DNA from: Bacteroidaceae bacterium
GTDB taxonomy: Bacteria; Bacteroidota; Bacteroidia; Bacteroidales; Bacteroidaceae
Length of the DNA stretch: 29,422 nt
NCBI GenBank assembly: GCA_900752815.1
Contig: CAADWS010000045.1
Span: forward strand, 1 to 29,422
Reading direction: 5' to 3'
In this document: positions 16,367-24,409 of the stretch, one piece after another
How positions within the stretch are numbered: position 1 is the stretch's first letter
Layout of the letters: each line of letters starts with the position of its first letter
Translations under genes and position numbers: made by a program
Notes under the pieces: generated by a model
Told to the model about the DNA's origin: nothing
Database searches by the model: none
Seen by the model: only the letters and a program-made list of their open reading frames with translations

Positions 16367-16431
16367 GTTATATAATAAAGATTTGGGCTATTTTTACTCT
16401 ATAATAACAGTTCTTCTAAAAAGATGATACA

Positions 16432-16463
16432 AAGCTAATCATAACTTTCGGATAAAACAAAAA
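16432..16463 (-). promoter_or_regulatory. Promoter of nrdJ (Bacteroidetes type)
   Basis: Minus strand TTTG (plus 16460-16463), 20 bases, TAGCTTTG (plus 16432-16439). It matches the consensus exactly and lies 66 bp before the nrdJ start codon. Confidence 0.75.
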
Positions 16464-16504
16464 GAAAAGCCCAAAGTTTTCATCTTTAACACGAGTTTCC
16501 CGAA

Positions 16505-16523
16505 AACAGTCAGTAATACTTTC
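16505..16523. repeat. Remnant (half-element) of the 21-bp-phased repeat family
   Basis: AACAGTCAGTAATACTTTC closely matches the left edge of copy A (AACAGTCAGTACTTTC), apart from three inserted bases. The rest of the element cannot be found, so it is a decayed or partial copy. Confidence 0.4.
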
Positions 16524-16925
16524 ATTTCCAAATAATTAAAACAAACAAGAAGGACAAAAGTTACCAAAAAAGATTGACGCACAACTTTTTATCCGTAATG
16601 GATGCAACACCCTCAAACCGTTTTCCACAACAATTCAAGTTCCACAGACGGCACCAAACGCCACTTGGGAAACATTCCCCGACTTTCGCGTCCTTTCACT
16701 GCGCTTCATTCACGTCTCACGCCGAGATGAAGCATCGGCAAGCACCTTCCAAAATTGCACATTGCAACCTGTTTCCAACACCAAGAACAACTCAGGAAAA
16801 GCAGCCGGCCAATCCGGATACCTTAACCAACGCAGCCAACAGCTCCTTCTTTTCCTCCATTCAGTTCCTGCCCTATTTCCCCTTTCTATCCGTCCGATAA
16901 TGGTAGGAAACAAGCCCTATAAAAA

Positions 16926-16955
16926 AAATCTGCCCCGAAAAAACGGGACAGATTT
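16926..16955 (-). terminator. Rho-independent terminator of the NahK-like kinase gene
   Basis: A 12-bp stem (16926-16937 with 16944-16955), fully paired on the minus strand with one G-U, has a six-nt loop. It is followed by eight T on the minus strand (plus A run from 16921). It lies about 60 bp after the stop codon. Confidence 0.85.
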
Positions 16956-17016
16956 CTATAAATATTTTCTGTCACAACTTCATGCAACTGTGCCAGAACA
17001 TCATGCAATCAATTCA

Positions 17017-18102
17017 TCAGGCCAACTGTTCACGGATAAATTCCTGCATCTCCTGCTGATGGGCTTCCACGCTTTGCAGAAGTTTGAACTGAGCCTTTGA
17101 GCGCACGAGATTGTGGTCGGCATACTGTGTCTTATAATAGGTGTCACCGTTGATGTAGTCGGCCAAGAAACGCACTGTCTGCATATAGGGGAACAATGCG
17201 GCTGCATAGGGCAAATTCTCAATTTCAAGCGGAGTAAGGAACACACGGGCAGACTTGAGATAACCCTTGGTAAATGCCTTGAAAATCTCCATATTAAAGT
17301 TGACATTGTCAAGGTTCTTGTCGTCTTCCAAACCAGTATTGGCTGCTGAACGAAGGAAATCACCGAAATCGGAGAAGATGAAGTTAGGCATTACGGTGTC
17401 AAGATCGATAACGCAAAGCACGCTGCCATCCTTGTCGAAGAGGATGTTGTCCACCTTCGTATCACAGTGGCAGATGCGCTTGGCGAGTTTACCTTCGCGG
17501 TAAAGACGTTCACCCTTGCACATTTCCTCTGCACGTTTTTCGAGTTCATCAACCAGCCACTGCACTTCAGCCATACGGCCGGCCTTGTTTTCCTTCACAG
17601 CCTCGCGAAGCTGCCAAAGACGGAATTCCATGTTGTGGAAATCCTTGATGGTTTCGCCAAGTTCAACAGGAATGTCTGCCAACATGGCCTGGAAATTACC
17701 GAAGGTTTCACCTACAATATATGAGCTCTCGGGAGTAACTGCAGTCTGTGAAACAGTATCCGGAATGTATACCATCACGCGCCAATATTTCTCCCCGTCA
17801 TAATAATAGTATTTACCATCCTTGGCGGGTACGAAGTTGAGCACCTTGCGGTCAATGTCGTCAACACCTGCAGCTTCGTATTTCTGACGGATATGTGACG
17901 TAACTGCCACAATATTCTTCATCAGCATTTCCACGTCGGGGAAAATGGAGTTATTGATATGCTGGAGCACATAATTAGGCGCGTCTCCTTCGGTAACAAC
18001 CTGATAAGTTGTGTTAATCAAACCGTTTCCAAGAGGCTTTACTTCTAGAACATTCCCCTGGATATTAAATTGAGCTACGATTTGTTCAAGATTCATTTCC
18101 AT
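17017..18102 (-). CDS. APH-fold sugar kinase, N-acetylhexosamine 1-kinase (NahK)-like
   Basis: A 361-residue cytoplasmic kinase of the aminoglycoside/choline phosphotransferase fold, the length of NahK (about 359). The nucleotide-binding start is LGNGLINTTYQV (24-35). YVLQHINNSIFPD (44-56) is a stretch shared with NahK-type enzymes. The catalytic loop is HCDTKVDNILF (212-222) with D214 and N219, and the metal-binding VIDLDTVMP is at 231-239. By similarity it would phosphorylate a sugar at the anomeric position, such as GlcNAc or GalNAc from host glycans. Substrate assignment is inference; generic databases call such proteins aminoglycoside phosphotransferases, which is probably misleading. 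In-frame starts exist at 18102 and 18096. It is divergent from a HAD phosphatase. Confidence 0.82.
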   Translation of the reverse strand: MEMNLEQIVAQFNIQGNVLEVKPLGNGLINTTYQVVTEGDAPNYVLQHINNSIFPDVEMLMKNIVAVTSHIRQKYEAAGVDDIDRKVLNFVPAKDGKYYYYDGEKYWRVMVYIPDTVSQTAVTPESSYIVGETFGNFQAMLADIPVELGETIKDFHNMEFRLWQLREAVKENKAGRMAEVQWLVDELEKRAEEMCKGERLYREGKLAKRICHCDTKVDNILFDKDGSVLCVIDLDTVMPNFIFSDFGDFLRSAANTGLEDDKNLDNVNFNMEIFKAFTKGYLKSARVFLTPLEIENLPYAAALFPYMQTVRFLADYINGDTYYKTQYADHNLVRSKAQFKLLQSVEAHQQEMQEFIREQLA

Positions 18103-18214
18103 TGGTTCGTTTATTTAGGGCGTTAATGATTATATTTTTTCTTCAGGCACATGGGGCTATGACATTCCAACCGGACGGGAATGCCGTGTTTTCCTCAACG
18201 AACCCCGTGTTACG

Positions 18215-18246
18215 CAAAAATAGCTTTTTTTTCAAAGTCCGGCAAG
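18215..18246 (-). promoter_or_regulatory. Promoter of the NahK-like kinase gene
   Basis: Minus strand CTTG (plus 18243-18246), 20 bases, TATTTTTG (plus 18215-18222). The leader is about 105-110 nt. Confidence 0.65.
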
Positions 18247-18263
18247 TTTATGCCTTTTTTTTG

Positions 18264-18271
18264 TACTTTTG
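18264..18271 (+). promoter_or_regulatory. Candidate -7 box for the HAD phosphatase gene
   Basis: TACTTTTG, 32 bp upstream of the ATG at 18304, fits TAnnTTTG. No clear -33 TTG is present. It is back to back with the kinase promoter. Confidence 0.45.
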
Positions 18272-18303
18272 CCGGAAATTATTCTGATACTGTAATCTCT
18301 GAA

Positions 18304-18993
18304 ATGACAACCGATACCCTATTCCGACTGCCGGACGATGTTCGCGCCTGCCTCTTCGATTTCGACTTCACCCTTGCCGACGGAAGCCCATGGATTGTGG
18401 AATGCTATCAGAAGATATTGCAGCAGCACGGCTTCACCGGAATCAAGGACGAAACCATTCGCGGCACCATCGGGCTGACTGTCGAGGACTCGTTTGCCCG
18501 AATGACCGGGTTGACCGATTACGACCGCTGCCGGCAACTGCGCATAAAGTTCAAGGCTATCTGCCGTCCCCAGATTGCGGCAAAAACCGCTTTTTTCAAA
18601 GATGCTCTTAATTTTGTAGAAAGGCTTAAAGCAGCAGGCATCCGAAGCGCCATTGTCTCCACCAAGGAGACGGTCGCCATCCACCAGACTCTCGCCATGC
18701 ACCACGTGGAACAGTTGTTCGACTGTGTAGTGGGGCTGACGGAAGTGACTGCACCGAAACCCTCGCCGGAAGGCATCAACTACGCACTGAAGCAACTGCA
18801 ACTGCTCCCCGAGGAAACCATCTATTTCGGCGACAATCCCGTAGACGGAGAAGCGGCACGCCGTGCCGGCACAAAATACATCGGCGTGGCCAAAGGCATG
18901 CACACTCCGCAACAATTGTCCGAATTTCCGCATCTGGCTATCATCGAAAATTATGACCACCTGTTGCTTCCTCTTCCACGACAATCCAAGTAG
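18304..18993 (+). CDS. HAD-family hydrolase, phosphoglycolate-phosphatase-like
   Basis: A 229-residue cytoplasmic HAD subfamily I phosphatase. Motif I is LFDFDFTLADG (17-27; nucleophile D19, D21), with F replacing the common G after the second Asp. Motif II is SAIVSTKE (S119/T120), motif III is APKPSPEG (K152), and motif IV is YFGDNPVDGEAARRAG (D177, D181). A helical cap lies at about 26-95. This layout fits Gph/pyrophosphatase PpaX-like enzymes, but the substrate is open. ATG 18304 places motif I at the normal distance; upstream in-frame Mets add an unrelated low-complexity stretch across the promoter. It shares a short divergent regulatory region with the kinase gene. Confidence 0.9.
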   Translation: MTTDTLFRLPDDVRACLFDFDFTLADGSPWIVECYQKILQQHGFTGIKDETIRGTIGLTVEDSFARMTGLTDYDRCRQLRIKFKAICRPQIAAKTAFFKDALNFVERLKAAGIRSAIVSTKETVAIHQTLAMHHVEQLFDCVVGLTEVTAPKPSPEGINYALKQLQLLPEETIYFGDNPVDGEAARRAGTKYIGVAKGMHTPQQLSEFPHLAIIENYDHLLLPLPRQSK

Positions 18994-19125
18994 CATACGG
19001 GAACGTTCTTCTCTCAAAAAAACTGTCCGCCCGAAAAGGGTTGCTTGAAATTGCTCTCTACAGGCCAAGACATCCCCCGGAAAAACGTGTAAACCCATCC
19101 TTACGGGAAGGAAAAAATCCCCTCT

Positions 19126-19198
19126 AACCTGCCCCGACAGGTTTCGGATATTCAAGAGGCCGGACCGCATCGCAACCGACGCAGTCCGGCCTCTTGAA
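19126..19198 (+). terminator. Terminator region after the HAD phosphatase gene
   Basis: The main hairpin is a 15-bp perfect stem (19151-19165 with 19184-19198) followed by CGTTTTCC on the plus strand. A smaller AACCTG/CAGGTT hairpin lies just before it (19126-19131 with 19138-19143). The genes on either side converge, so gpsA transcripts may also end here, though no T tract is present on the minus side. Confidence 0.65.
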
Positions 19199-19258
19199 CG
19201 TTTTCCCGCACTTCACATATTCGTCAGAACGGGACACGCTGTCACACCGGCACACTGA

Positions 19259-20311
19259 CTAACGGAAGGAATCCGTCAACAGTTTTATCTCTATAGCCGG
19301 TGATATGCGCTCATACAGGATGTTATACACAGCATCAAGAATCGGCATGTTTACATGAAGCTGCCGGTTGATGTCCTTCATACACTTGGTTCCGTAAAAG
19401 CCCTCGGCTATCATTTCCATCTCAATCTGCGCTGATTTCACGGAATATCCTTTTCCTATCATCGTACCGAAAACCCGGTTGCGGGAAAAATTGGAATATC
19501 CGGTTACCAGCAAATCTCCCAGATATACACTGTCGTAAACATTTCGTTCTATGGGATAAACGGCATGCAGGAAGCGTGCCGTCTCCTGCACGGCATTCGC
19601 CATGAGAACGCTCTGGAAGTTGTCTCCATACTTCAATCCGTTGCAGATTCCTGCGGCTATCGCATAGACATTCTTCAGCACAGAAGCATACTCTATGCCG
19701 ATAACGTCGGCGCTGGTCTTGGTCTTGACATAGCTGCCGGCTATCAGGTCCGCAAAGTCCTGAGCTTTTTTCTCATCGGTGCATCCCACCGTCAGATAGG
19801 TCAGACGCCCCAATGCCACCTCCTCTGCGTGGCTGGGACCTCCCAACACGGCAAGATTGTCATCGGGAACATTATACACCTGCCGGAAATATTCGGAACA
19901 GACAAGATTTTCGTCGGGGATGATGCCCTTGATGGCAGTAACGATGAACTTGTTGTGCAACTTCACCTTCAGTTTTTTCAAATGATTCTTAAGATAAGGC
20001 GAAGGGGTTACGAATATCAACGTATCACAGGCGCTTACCACCTCATTGATGTCGCATGAGAAGGTGATGCGCCGGATGTCGAAATGGACACTAGTCAGGT
20101 AGGACGGATTATGCTCCAGCCGCTTGAACTCCTCAATGGAGTCGGCACGGCGCATATACCAAGTGATATGGTCCACTTTCTCCAATACAATCTTGGCTAT
20201 GGCTGTGGCCCAACTTCCACCTCCCATAATGGCGATGGAAGGACCTTCCGCCGACGTTTTCTCCGGCGCGGACGCTGGTTTCGGGGAGCGGGAGAAAAAA
20301 GATAGACTCAT
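19259..20311 (-). CDS. gpsA: Glycerol-3-phosphate dehydrogenase [NAD(P)+]
   Basis: Reduces dihydroxyacetone phosphate to sn-glycerol 3-phosphate for phospholipid synthesis, in the cytoplasm. The protein has 350 residues. The Rossmann loop IAIMGGGSWATAIAK lies near 26-40, followed by FVTPSPYLKNHL, AIKGI, LGGPSHAEEVA and the catalytic-lysine segment SVLKNVYAIAAGICNG. Relatives usually begin a few residues before the Rossmann strand. Here the only usable ATG (20311) adds a Ser/Pro/Ala-rich lead of about 23 residues, and the Met inside the glycine loop cannot be a start. It follows lysS by 92 bp with no promoter seen between, so the two are probably one transcript. Confidence 0.95.
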   Translation of the reverse strand: MSLSFFSRSPKPASAPEKTSAEGPSIAIMGGGSWATAIAKIVLEKVDHITWYMRRADSIEEFKRLEHNPSYLTSVHFDIRRITFSCDINEVVSACDTLIFVTPSPYLKNHLKKLKVKLHNKFIVTAIKGIIPDENLVCSEYFRQVYNVPDDNLAVLGGPSHAEEVALGRLTYLTVGCTDEKKAQDFADLIAGSYVKTKTSADVIGIEYASVLKNVYAIAAGICNGLKYGDNFQSVLMANAVQETARFLHAVYPIERNVYDSVYLGDLLVTGYSNFSRNRVFGTMIGKGYSVKSAQIEMEMIAEGFYGTKCMKDINRQLHVNMPILDAVYNILYERISPAIEIKLLTDSFR

Positions 20312-20403
20312 ATCTCTGTTGATTGATGTTACTGTTGAGAGGAGTCAAGGCCTCCGCGCGAAGAAGGAATCTTTGCGTGGCGGCCTCCCCCTCTTCCCTT
20401 AGC

Positions 20404-22128
20404 TTACAAAGCTGCTGTCCAGGCCGCGATGTCGTTGACCGACGGTTTCTGAATTTCGAGCTTGAATTTCTTGATTATCTCGCCTATCTGCTGCTGGATT
20501 TTCTGCGGATTCGCATCCTTCAAATCGGTCACCAGGTTATAACCTACCTTATACAGCACGGGGACGATTTCTTCAGGGACACCAATTTCCATGAATTTGC
20601 CGGCTGCATCACGCGGCACCTTCTTTTCGGGACGCATCTGCGGGAAGAACAGCACTTCCTGTATCTGCGTTTGCCCCGTCATCAGCATTACGAGACGGTC
20701 TATGCCGATACCGATACCACTGGTAGGCGGCATGCCGTATTGCAGCGCACGGAGAAAATCCTGGTCGATGAACATCGCCTCGTCATCTCCTTTCTCAGAG
20801 AGGCGCAACTGGTCCTGAAAACGTTCTTCCTGGTCAATCGGGTCGTTCAACTCGGAATAGGCGTTGGCCAGCTCCTTGCCATTGACCATCAGTTCGAAGC
20901 GCTCGGTCAATGCCGGATTGCTGCGGTGCTTCTTGGTCAGCGGCGACATTTCCACCGGATAGTCGGTAATGAACGTGGGCTGAATATAAGTGCCCTCGCA
21001 GAACTCACCGAAGATTTCGTCAATCAGTTTGCCCTTGCCCATCGTGTCGTCTATCTCCATATTCAGGGCCAGGCAAATCTGGCGGATTTCATCTTCACTT
21101 TTTCCGTTCAGGTCATATCCGGTTTTCTCCCGGATGGCCTCAAGAATAGGCAAGCGGCGGTAAGGGGCCTTGAAACTGATGGTTTTTCCATCGACCACGG
21201 TTTCCGTGCTACCGTTGACCGCAACGCAAATACGCTCAAGGAGCTGCTCTGTAAAGGACATCATCCAATTGTAGTCCTTGTATTGTACATAAAGCTCCAT
21301 ACAGGTAAACTCGGGGTTATGGTTACGGTCCATACCCTCGTTGCGGAAGTTCTTTCCGATTTCATAAACGCCCTCGAATCCACCGACAATCAGACGCTTG
21401 AGATAAAGTTCCGTCGCGATGCGCAGATAGAGGTCGACATCCAGCGAGTTGTGATGCGTAATGAACGGACGCGCACTGGCTCCGCCGGGGATGCTCTGCA
21501 GAATAGGTGTTTCCACTTCCGTATAGCCAGCCTCATCGAGCACGGAGCGCATGGTTTTCACCACCAGCGAACGCTTCATGAACGTTTCCTTCACGCCCGG
21601 ATTGACAATGAGGTCGACATAACGCTGGCGGTAGCGCAGTTCCGGGTCGTCAAAGCTGTCATAGGTCACGCCATCCTTTTCCTTGACCACGGGAAGCGGC
21701 TTGATGCTCTTGGACAAAAGCACCAGTTCGCGGGCGTGGACGGAAATCTCACCGGTCTGCGTACGGAAGACAAAGCCTTTCACACCGATAAAGTCGCCCA
21801 AATCGAGCAACTTTTTGAACACCGTATTGTACAGGTCCTTGTTCTCCCCCGGACAAATGTCATCGCGGGTTACATATACTTGTATGCGCCCTTTTGAGTC
21901 GAGCACCTCCGCAAAACTGGCCTTGCCCATCACACGACGGCTCATCATGCGGCCTGCTATGCACACTTCGCGCGGCTCTGCGCCATCATTGAAGTTATCA
22001 CGAATATCTGCTGAATAAGCATCTACAGGATATTCTGCTGCGGGATAAGGCTCTATGCCCATACGGCGCAGTTCGTCGAGCGATGCACGACGGCAAATCT
22101 CCTGCTCGCTAAGTTCCAATACGTTCAT
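20404..22128 (-). CDS. lysS: Lysyl-tRNA synthetase (class II)
   Basis: Charges tRNA-Lys with lysine. The protein has 574 residues. The N-terminal OB-fold anticodon-binding domain (about 55-160) contains [19 protein letters not shown]. The catalytic core follows, with class II motif 2 at [18 protein letters not shown] and motif 3 at [16 protein letters not shown] short extension lies after motif 3, as in Bacteroidetes LysS. ATG 22128 ([10 protein letters not shown]) is chosen because a strong promoter sits only about 30-60 bp upstream; the further in-frame ATG at 22188 would lie inside that promoter. It leads a probable lysS-gpsA operon. Confidence 0.96.
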   Translation of the reverse strand: MNVLELSEQEICRRASLDELRRMGIEPYPAAEYPVDAYSADIRDNFNDGAEPREVCIAGRMMSRRVMGKASFAEVLDSKGRIQVYVTRDDICPGENKDLYNTVFKKLLDLGDFIGVKGFVFRTQTGEISVHARELVLLSKSIKPLPVVKEKDGVTYDSFDDPELRYRQRYVDLIVNPGVKETFMKRSLVVKTMRSVLDEAGYTEVETPILQSIPGGASARPFITHHNSLDVDLYLRIATELYLKRLIVGGFEGVYEIGKNFRNEGMDRNHNPEFTCMELYVQYKDYNWMMSFTEQLLERICVAVNGSTETVVDGKTISFKAPYRRLPILEAIREKTGYDLNGKSEDEIRQICLALNMEIDDTMGKGKLIDEIFGEFCEGTYIQPTFITDYPVEMSPLTKKHRSNPALTERFELMVNGKELANAYSELNDPIDQEERFQDQLRLSEKGDDEAMFIDQDFLRALQYGMPPTSGIGIGIDRLVMLMTGQTQIQEVLFFPQMRPEKKVPRDAAGKFMEIGVPEEIVPVLYKVGYNLVTDLKDANPQKIQQQIGEIIKKFKLEIQKPSVNDIAAWTAAL

Positions 22129-22157
22129 CTTTTGTTTATTCTGTTTTATATATGTTG

Positions 22158-22189
22158 CAAAATTAATAAAACTTTTTTGTCCCTCCAAA
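22158..22189 (-). promoter_or_regulatory. Promoter of lysS-gpsA
   Basis: Minus strand TTTG (plus 22186-22189), 20 bases, TAATTTTG (plus 22158-22165). This is a full consensus match with the -7 box 30 bp before the ATG, which rules out the longer LysS start. Confidence 0.78.
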
Positions 22190-22553
22190 AATTATACCTA
22201 ACATAAAGCCACGACAACGCACAACTGGGAACCGGCCGAACGGTGACCGTGATGACAAAACCGGACCGGCAAGGAAGAGAAGGCCGCCTTAGCATACCTG
22301 CACAGACGACGCCCCAGCGTTTGCACCGCATCCCAACGGGAAATCCGGCTTCCGCAGAAAAAAACAGTCAGTACGTTTGAAAAATCTAAAGTACTGACAG
22401 AATTTTCTAAAGTACTGAGTGTTTTTTCTAACGTACTGACTGTTTCAGCAACCGACCGCCCCGTGATACCCACCTGATTCACAGGCTTAGAGAAAAGCGC
22501 CCGCCAGATTCGCGTCATAAGCGACCGGCTGCCTGCACCTTCCATGTACGCTC
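22190..22553. other. Intergenic region between ugd and lysS
   Basis: A 364-nt stretch on the 3' side of ugd. It contains repeat copy C (22362-22445) and GC-rich sequence on either side without a supported gene. No clear T-tailed terminator for ugd was found apart from the repeat's own hairpin. Confidence 0.6.
22362..22445. repeat. 21-bp-phased repeat element, copy C
   Basis: Outer arms AAACAGTCAGTACGTT (22362-22377) and its perfect complement (22430-22445) extend inward to about 23 bp with one mismatch. CTAAAGTA, CTAAAGTA and CTAACGTA begin at 22386, 22407 and 22428, exactly 21 bp apart. The middle unit matches copies A and B nearly base for base. It lies 109 bp after the ugd stop codon. Confidence 0.85.
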
Positions 22554-23870
22554 TTAACGGCGGCCGATGGAAAAATATTCAAATCCCTGTTGGCGCATCT
22601 CGGCCGGGTCATAGATGTTGCGGCCGTCGAAAATAACGGGACGGCGCATCAGGCGCTTCACCACCTCCCATGAAGGCAGACGGAACTGCTTCCACTCCGT
22701 CAGTACCAGCAGGGCATCAGCCTCCAGCGCGGCATCATAAATGTCGCGGGCATACGTGACGGCATCGCCCATGCGCCGGCGGCACTCGGGCATCGCCACG
22801 GGGTCGGACACGTGCACCTTGCAGCCCGCCTCCAGCAGTTTGGCTATGGTGACCAGCGAAGTGGCTTCGCGCATGTCATCGGTTTCGGCCTTGAAGGCCA
22901 ATCCCCACAACGCGATGGTCTTCCCTTTCAAGTCGCCGCCGTAGTAATTGTTCAGCTTATTGAATATCACCGTCTTTTGCCGTTCGTTCACATCTTCCAC
23001 GGCCTTGAGCACGCTCATTTCGTAACCATTGAGTTCGGCCGTTTTGATGAGTGCCTTCACGTCCTTAGGGAAACAGGAGCCGCCATATCCGCATCCGGGA
23101 TAAAGGAACTTGGAACCGATACGTGAATCGGACCCGATGCCTTTGCGCACCATGTTGACGTCCGCTCCCACCCGTTCGCACAGATTGGCAATGTCGTTCA
23201 TGAACGAGATGCGGGTAGCCAGCATGCAATTGGCCGCATATTTTATCATTTCGGCAGAAGGGATATCCGTAAATATTACCCGGAAATTATTCAGCATGAA
23301 CGGACTGTAAAGACGGGTCATCAGTTCCTTGGCCCGCTCGCTCTCCACACCGACTACAACGCGGTCGGGCGACATAAAATCCTTGACGGCAGCGCCTTCC
23401 TTCAAAAATTCCGGATTGGAAGCTACATCAAAATCAATCTGTACCCCCCGGCGATCCAGTTCTTCCTGTATGGCCGCCTTTACTTTTTGGGCCGTCCCGA
23501 CAGGCACCGTGCTCTTGGTCACAATGAGCATATAATGGTTCATGCAGGCTCCCACTTCATGCGCCACGTTGAGCACATAGGTCAAATCGGCAGAGCCGTC
23601 CTCGTCAGGAGGTGTGCCGACGGCAGAAAACACCGCTTCCACATTTTCAATGCAATCTTTCAACCGAGTCGTGAAGCGCAACCGCCCCTCGCGATAGTTG
23701 CGAAGCACCATTTCCTCCAATCCGGGTTCATAAATGGGTATAATCCCCTGCTTCAGCTGCTCTATTTTTTCTTCGTTGATGTCCACGCAAGTCACTTCGA
23801 CTCCCATTTCTGCAAAACAGGCGCCTGACACCAAACCCACGTAACCTGTACCGACAATTGCTATTTTCAT
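22554..23870 (-). CDS. ugd: UDP-glucose 6-dehydrogenase
   Basis: Oxidises UDP-glucose to UDP-glucuronate with NAD+, supplying capsule and surface polysaccharide synthesis. The protein has 438 residues. The N-terminal Rossmann motif is [18 protein letters not shown] (6-23), followed by [21 protein letters not shown] (118-127), [19 protein letters not shown] (152-170) and the catalytic [10 protein letters not shown] with C266 and K270. The C-terminal UDP-binding domain includes [19 protein letters not shown] 23870 begins exactly at the Rossmann strand. It follows secG by 213 bp with a hairpin between, so it is likely a separate unit, though no clear -7/-33 pair was found for it. Confidence 0.96.
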   Translation of the reverse strand: MKIAIVGTGYVGLVSGACFAEMGVEVTCVDINEEKIEQLKQGIIPIYEPGLEEMVLRNYREGRLRFTTRLKDCIENVEAVFSAVGTPPDEDGSADLTYVLNVAHEVGACMNHYMLIVTKSTVPVGTAQKVKAAIQEELDRRGVQIDFDVASNPEFLKEGAAVKDFMSPDRVVVGVESERAKELMTRLYSPFMLNNFRVIFTDIPSAEMIKYAANCMLATRISFMNDIANLCERVGADVNMVRKGIGSDSRIGSKFLYPGCGYGGSCFPKDVKALIKTAELNGYEMSVLKAVEDVNERQKTVIFNKLNNYYGGDLKGKTIALWGLAFKAETDDMREATSLVTIAKLLEAGCKVHVSDPVAMPECRRRMGDAVTYARDIYDAALEADALLVLTEWKQFRLPSWEVVKRLMRRPVIFDGRNIYDPAEMRQQGFEYFSIGRR

Positions 23871-23984
23871 ATCGTAAGGAATGATTCGTTACAAAAGAAG
23901 ACTAGACGGCCCGTCGGGCCACTTTCGCAGAAACCGGGCGGGAAAATTCCGGTCAACAGATGTTTCCACGAGAATAAAATAAAA

Positions 23985-24057
23985 GTCTCTCTGTCTTCCC
24001 TACGGGAAAATGCGGAGGAACACCACACTGTCTGATTCGTAGAAAAGACGGAGAGAC
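23985..24057 (-). terminator. Hairpin after secG, probable terminator
   Basis: A 13-bp stem (23985-23997 with 24045-24057) has one non-Watson-Crick position and a 47-nt loop holding a smaller hairpin. It is followed on the minus strand by TTTTATTTTATT. It lies about 30 bp past the secG stop codon. Confidence 0.55.
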
Positions 24058-24083
24058 ACCCCGCTTTGATATCAGTCCGGATA

Positions 24084-24404
24084 TCAGTTGGCAGGAGCTG
24101 CGGGCGCTGCAGGAGTTGCAGGAGCCTGCTGCACGGGAACGGCAACGTTTACATCTTTCGTGATGCTTTCCTGCGCACTGCCGCTTCCCAGGAAAAAGGC
24201 AGAAGCTACACAAAAGACAACCAGCAGACCAGCCAGCACCCATGTAGCCTTTTCAATAAAGTCGGTAGTCTTGCGCACGCCCATAATCTGATTGGAAGAT
24301 GCGAAACTGGATGCCAGTCCTCCTCCCTTTGATTCCTGAATGAGGACAATGAATACCAGCAGCACGGCAACAATTACCGCCAAAACGACAAATAATGTAT
24401 ACAT
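24084..24404 (-). CDS. secG: Preprotein translocase subunit SecG
   Basis: A small inner-membrane subunit of the SecYEG channel that aids SecA-driven export. The protein has 106 residues. Helix 1 is at about 3-22 (LFVVLAVIVAVLLVFIVLIQ), followed by the SecG-typical QESKGGGLASSFASSNQIMGVRK loop region, and helix 2 is at about 55-73. The tail is Ala/Pro-rich (88-106), as often seen in Bacteroidetes SecG. The start codon lies 5 nt after the stop of the TPR gene, so translation is probably coupled. It is the last gene of the regulator-lptE-TPR-secG cluster. Confidence 0.94.
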   Translation of the reverse strand: MYTLFVVLAVIVAVLLVFIVLIQESKGGGLASSFASSNQIMGVRKTTDFIEKATWVLAGLLVVFCVASAFFLGSGSAQESITKDVNVAVPVQQAPATPAAPAAPAN

Positions 24405-24409
24405 TTCTC

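Larger units (their letters stand above)
16367..17016. other. 650-nt intergenic region between nrdJ and the sugar kinase gene
   Basis: Contains the nrdJ promoter (16432-16463), a remnant of the 21-bp-phased repeat (16505-16523) and the kinase terminator (16926-16955). In 16524-16917 I see only weak open frames without codon-like composition and no recognisable RNA gene. Confidence 0.6.

Noticed and set aside
16367..16431. Cobalamin riboswitch upstream of nrdJ
   Set aside because: The promoter leaves only about 60 nt of leader, too short for a B12 riboswitch, and no B12-box-like sequence was seen.
16574..16900. 108-codon open frame in the long gap upstream of the kinase terminator
   Set aside because: Composition is rich in His, Pro, Ser and Phe without any motif; no promoter or ribosome site supports it.
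17017..18102. Aminoglycoside-resistance phosphotransferase
   Set aside because: It shares the fold, but length and the YVLQHINNSIF and HCDTKVDNILF segments fit NahK-type sugar kinases, and the setting is core chromosome.
20323..21897. 524-codon plus-strand open frame opposite lysS
   Set aside because: Antisense shadow of lysS; the lysS motifs and promoter settle the strand.
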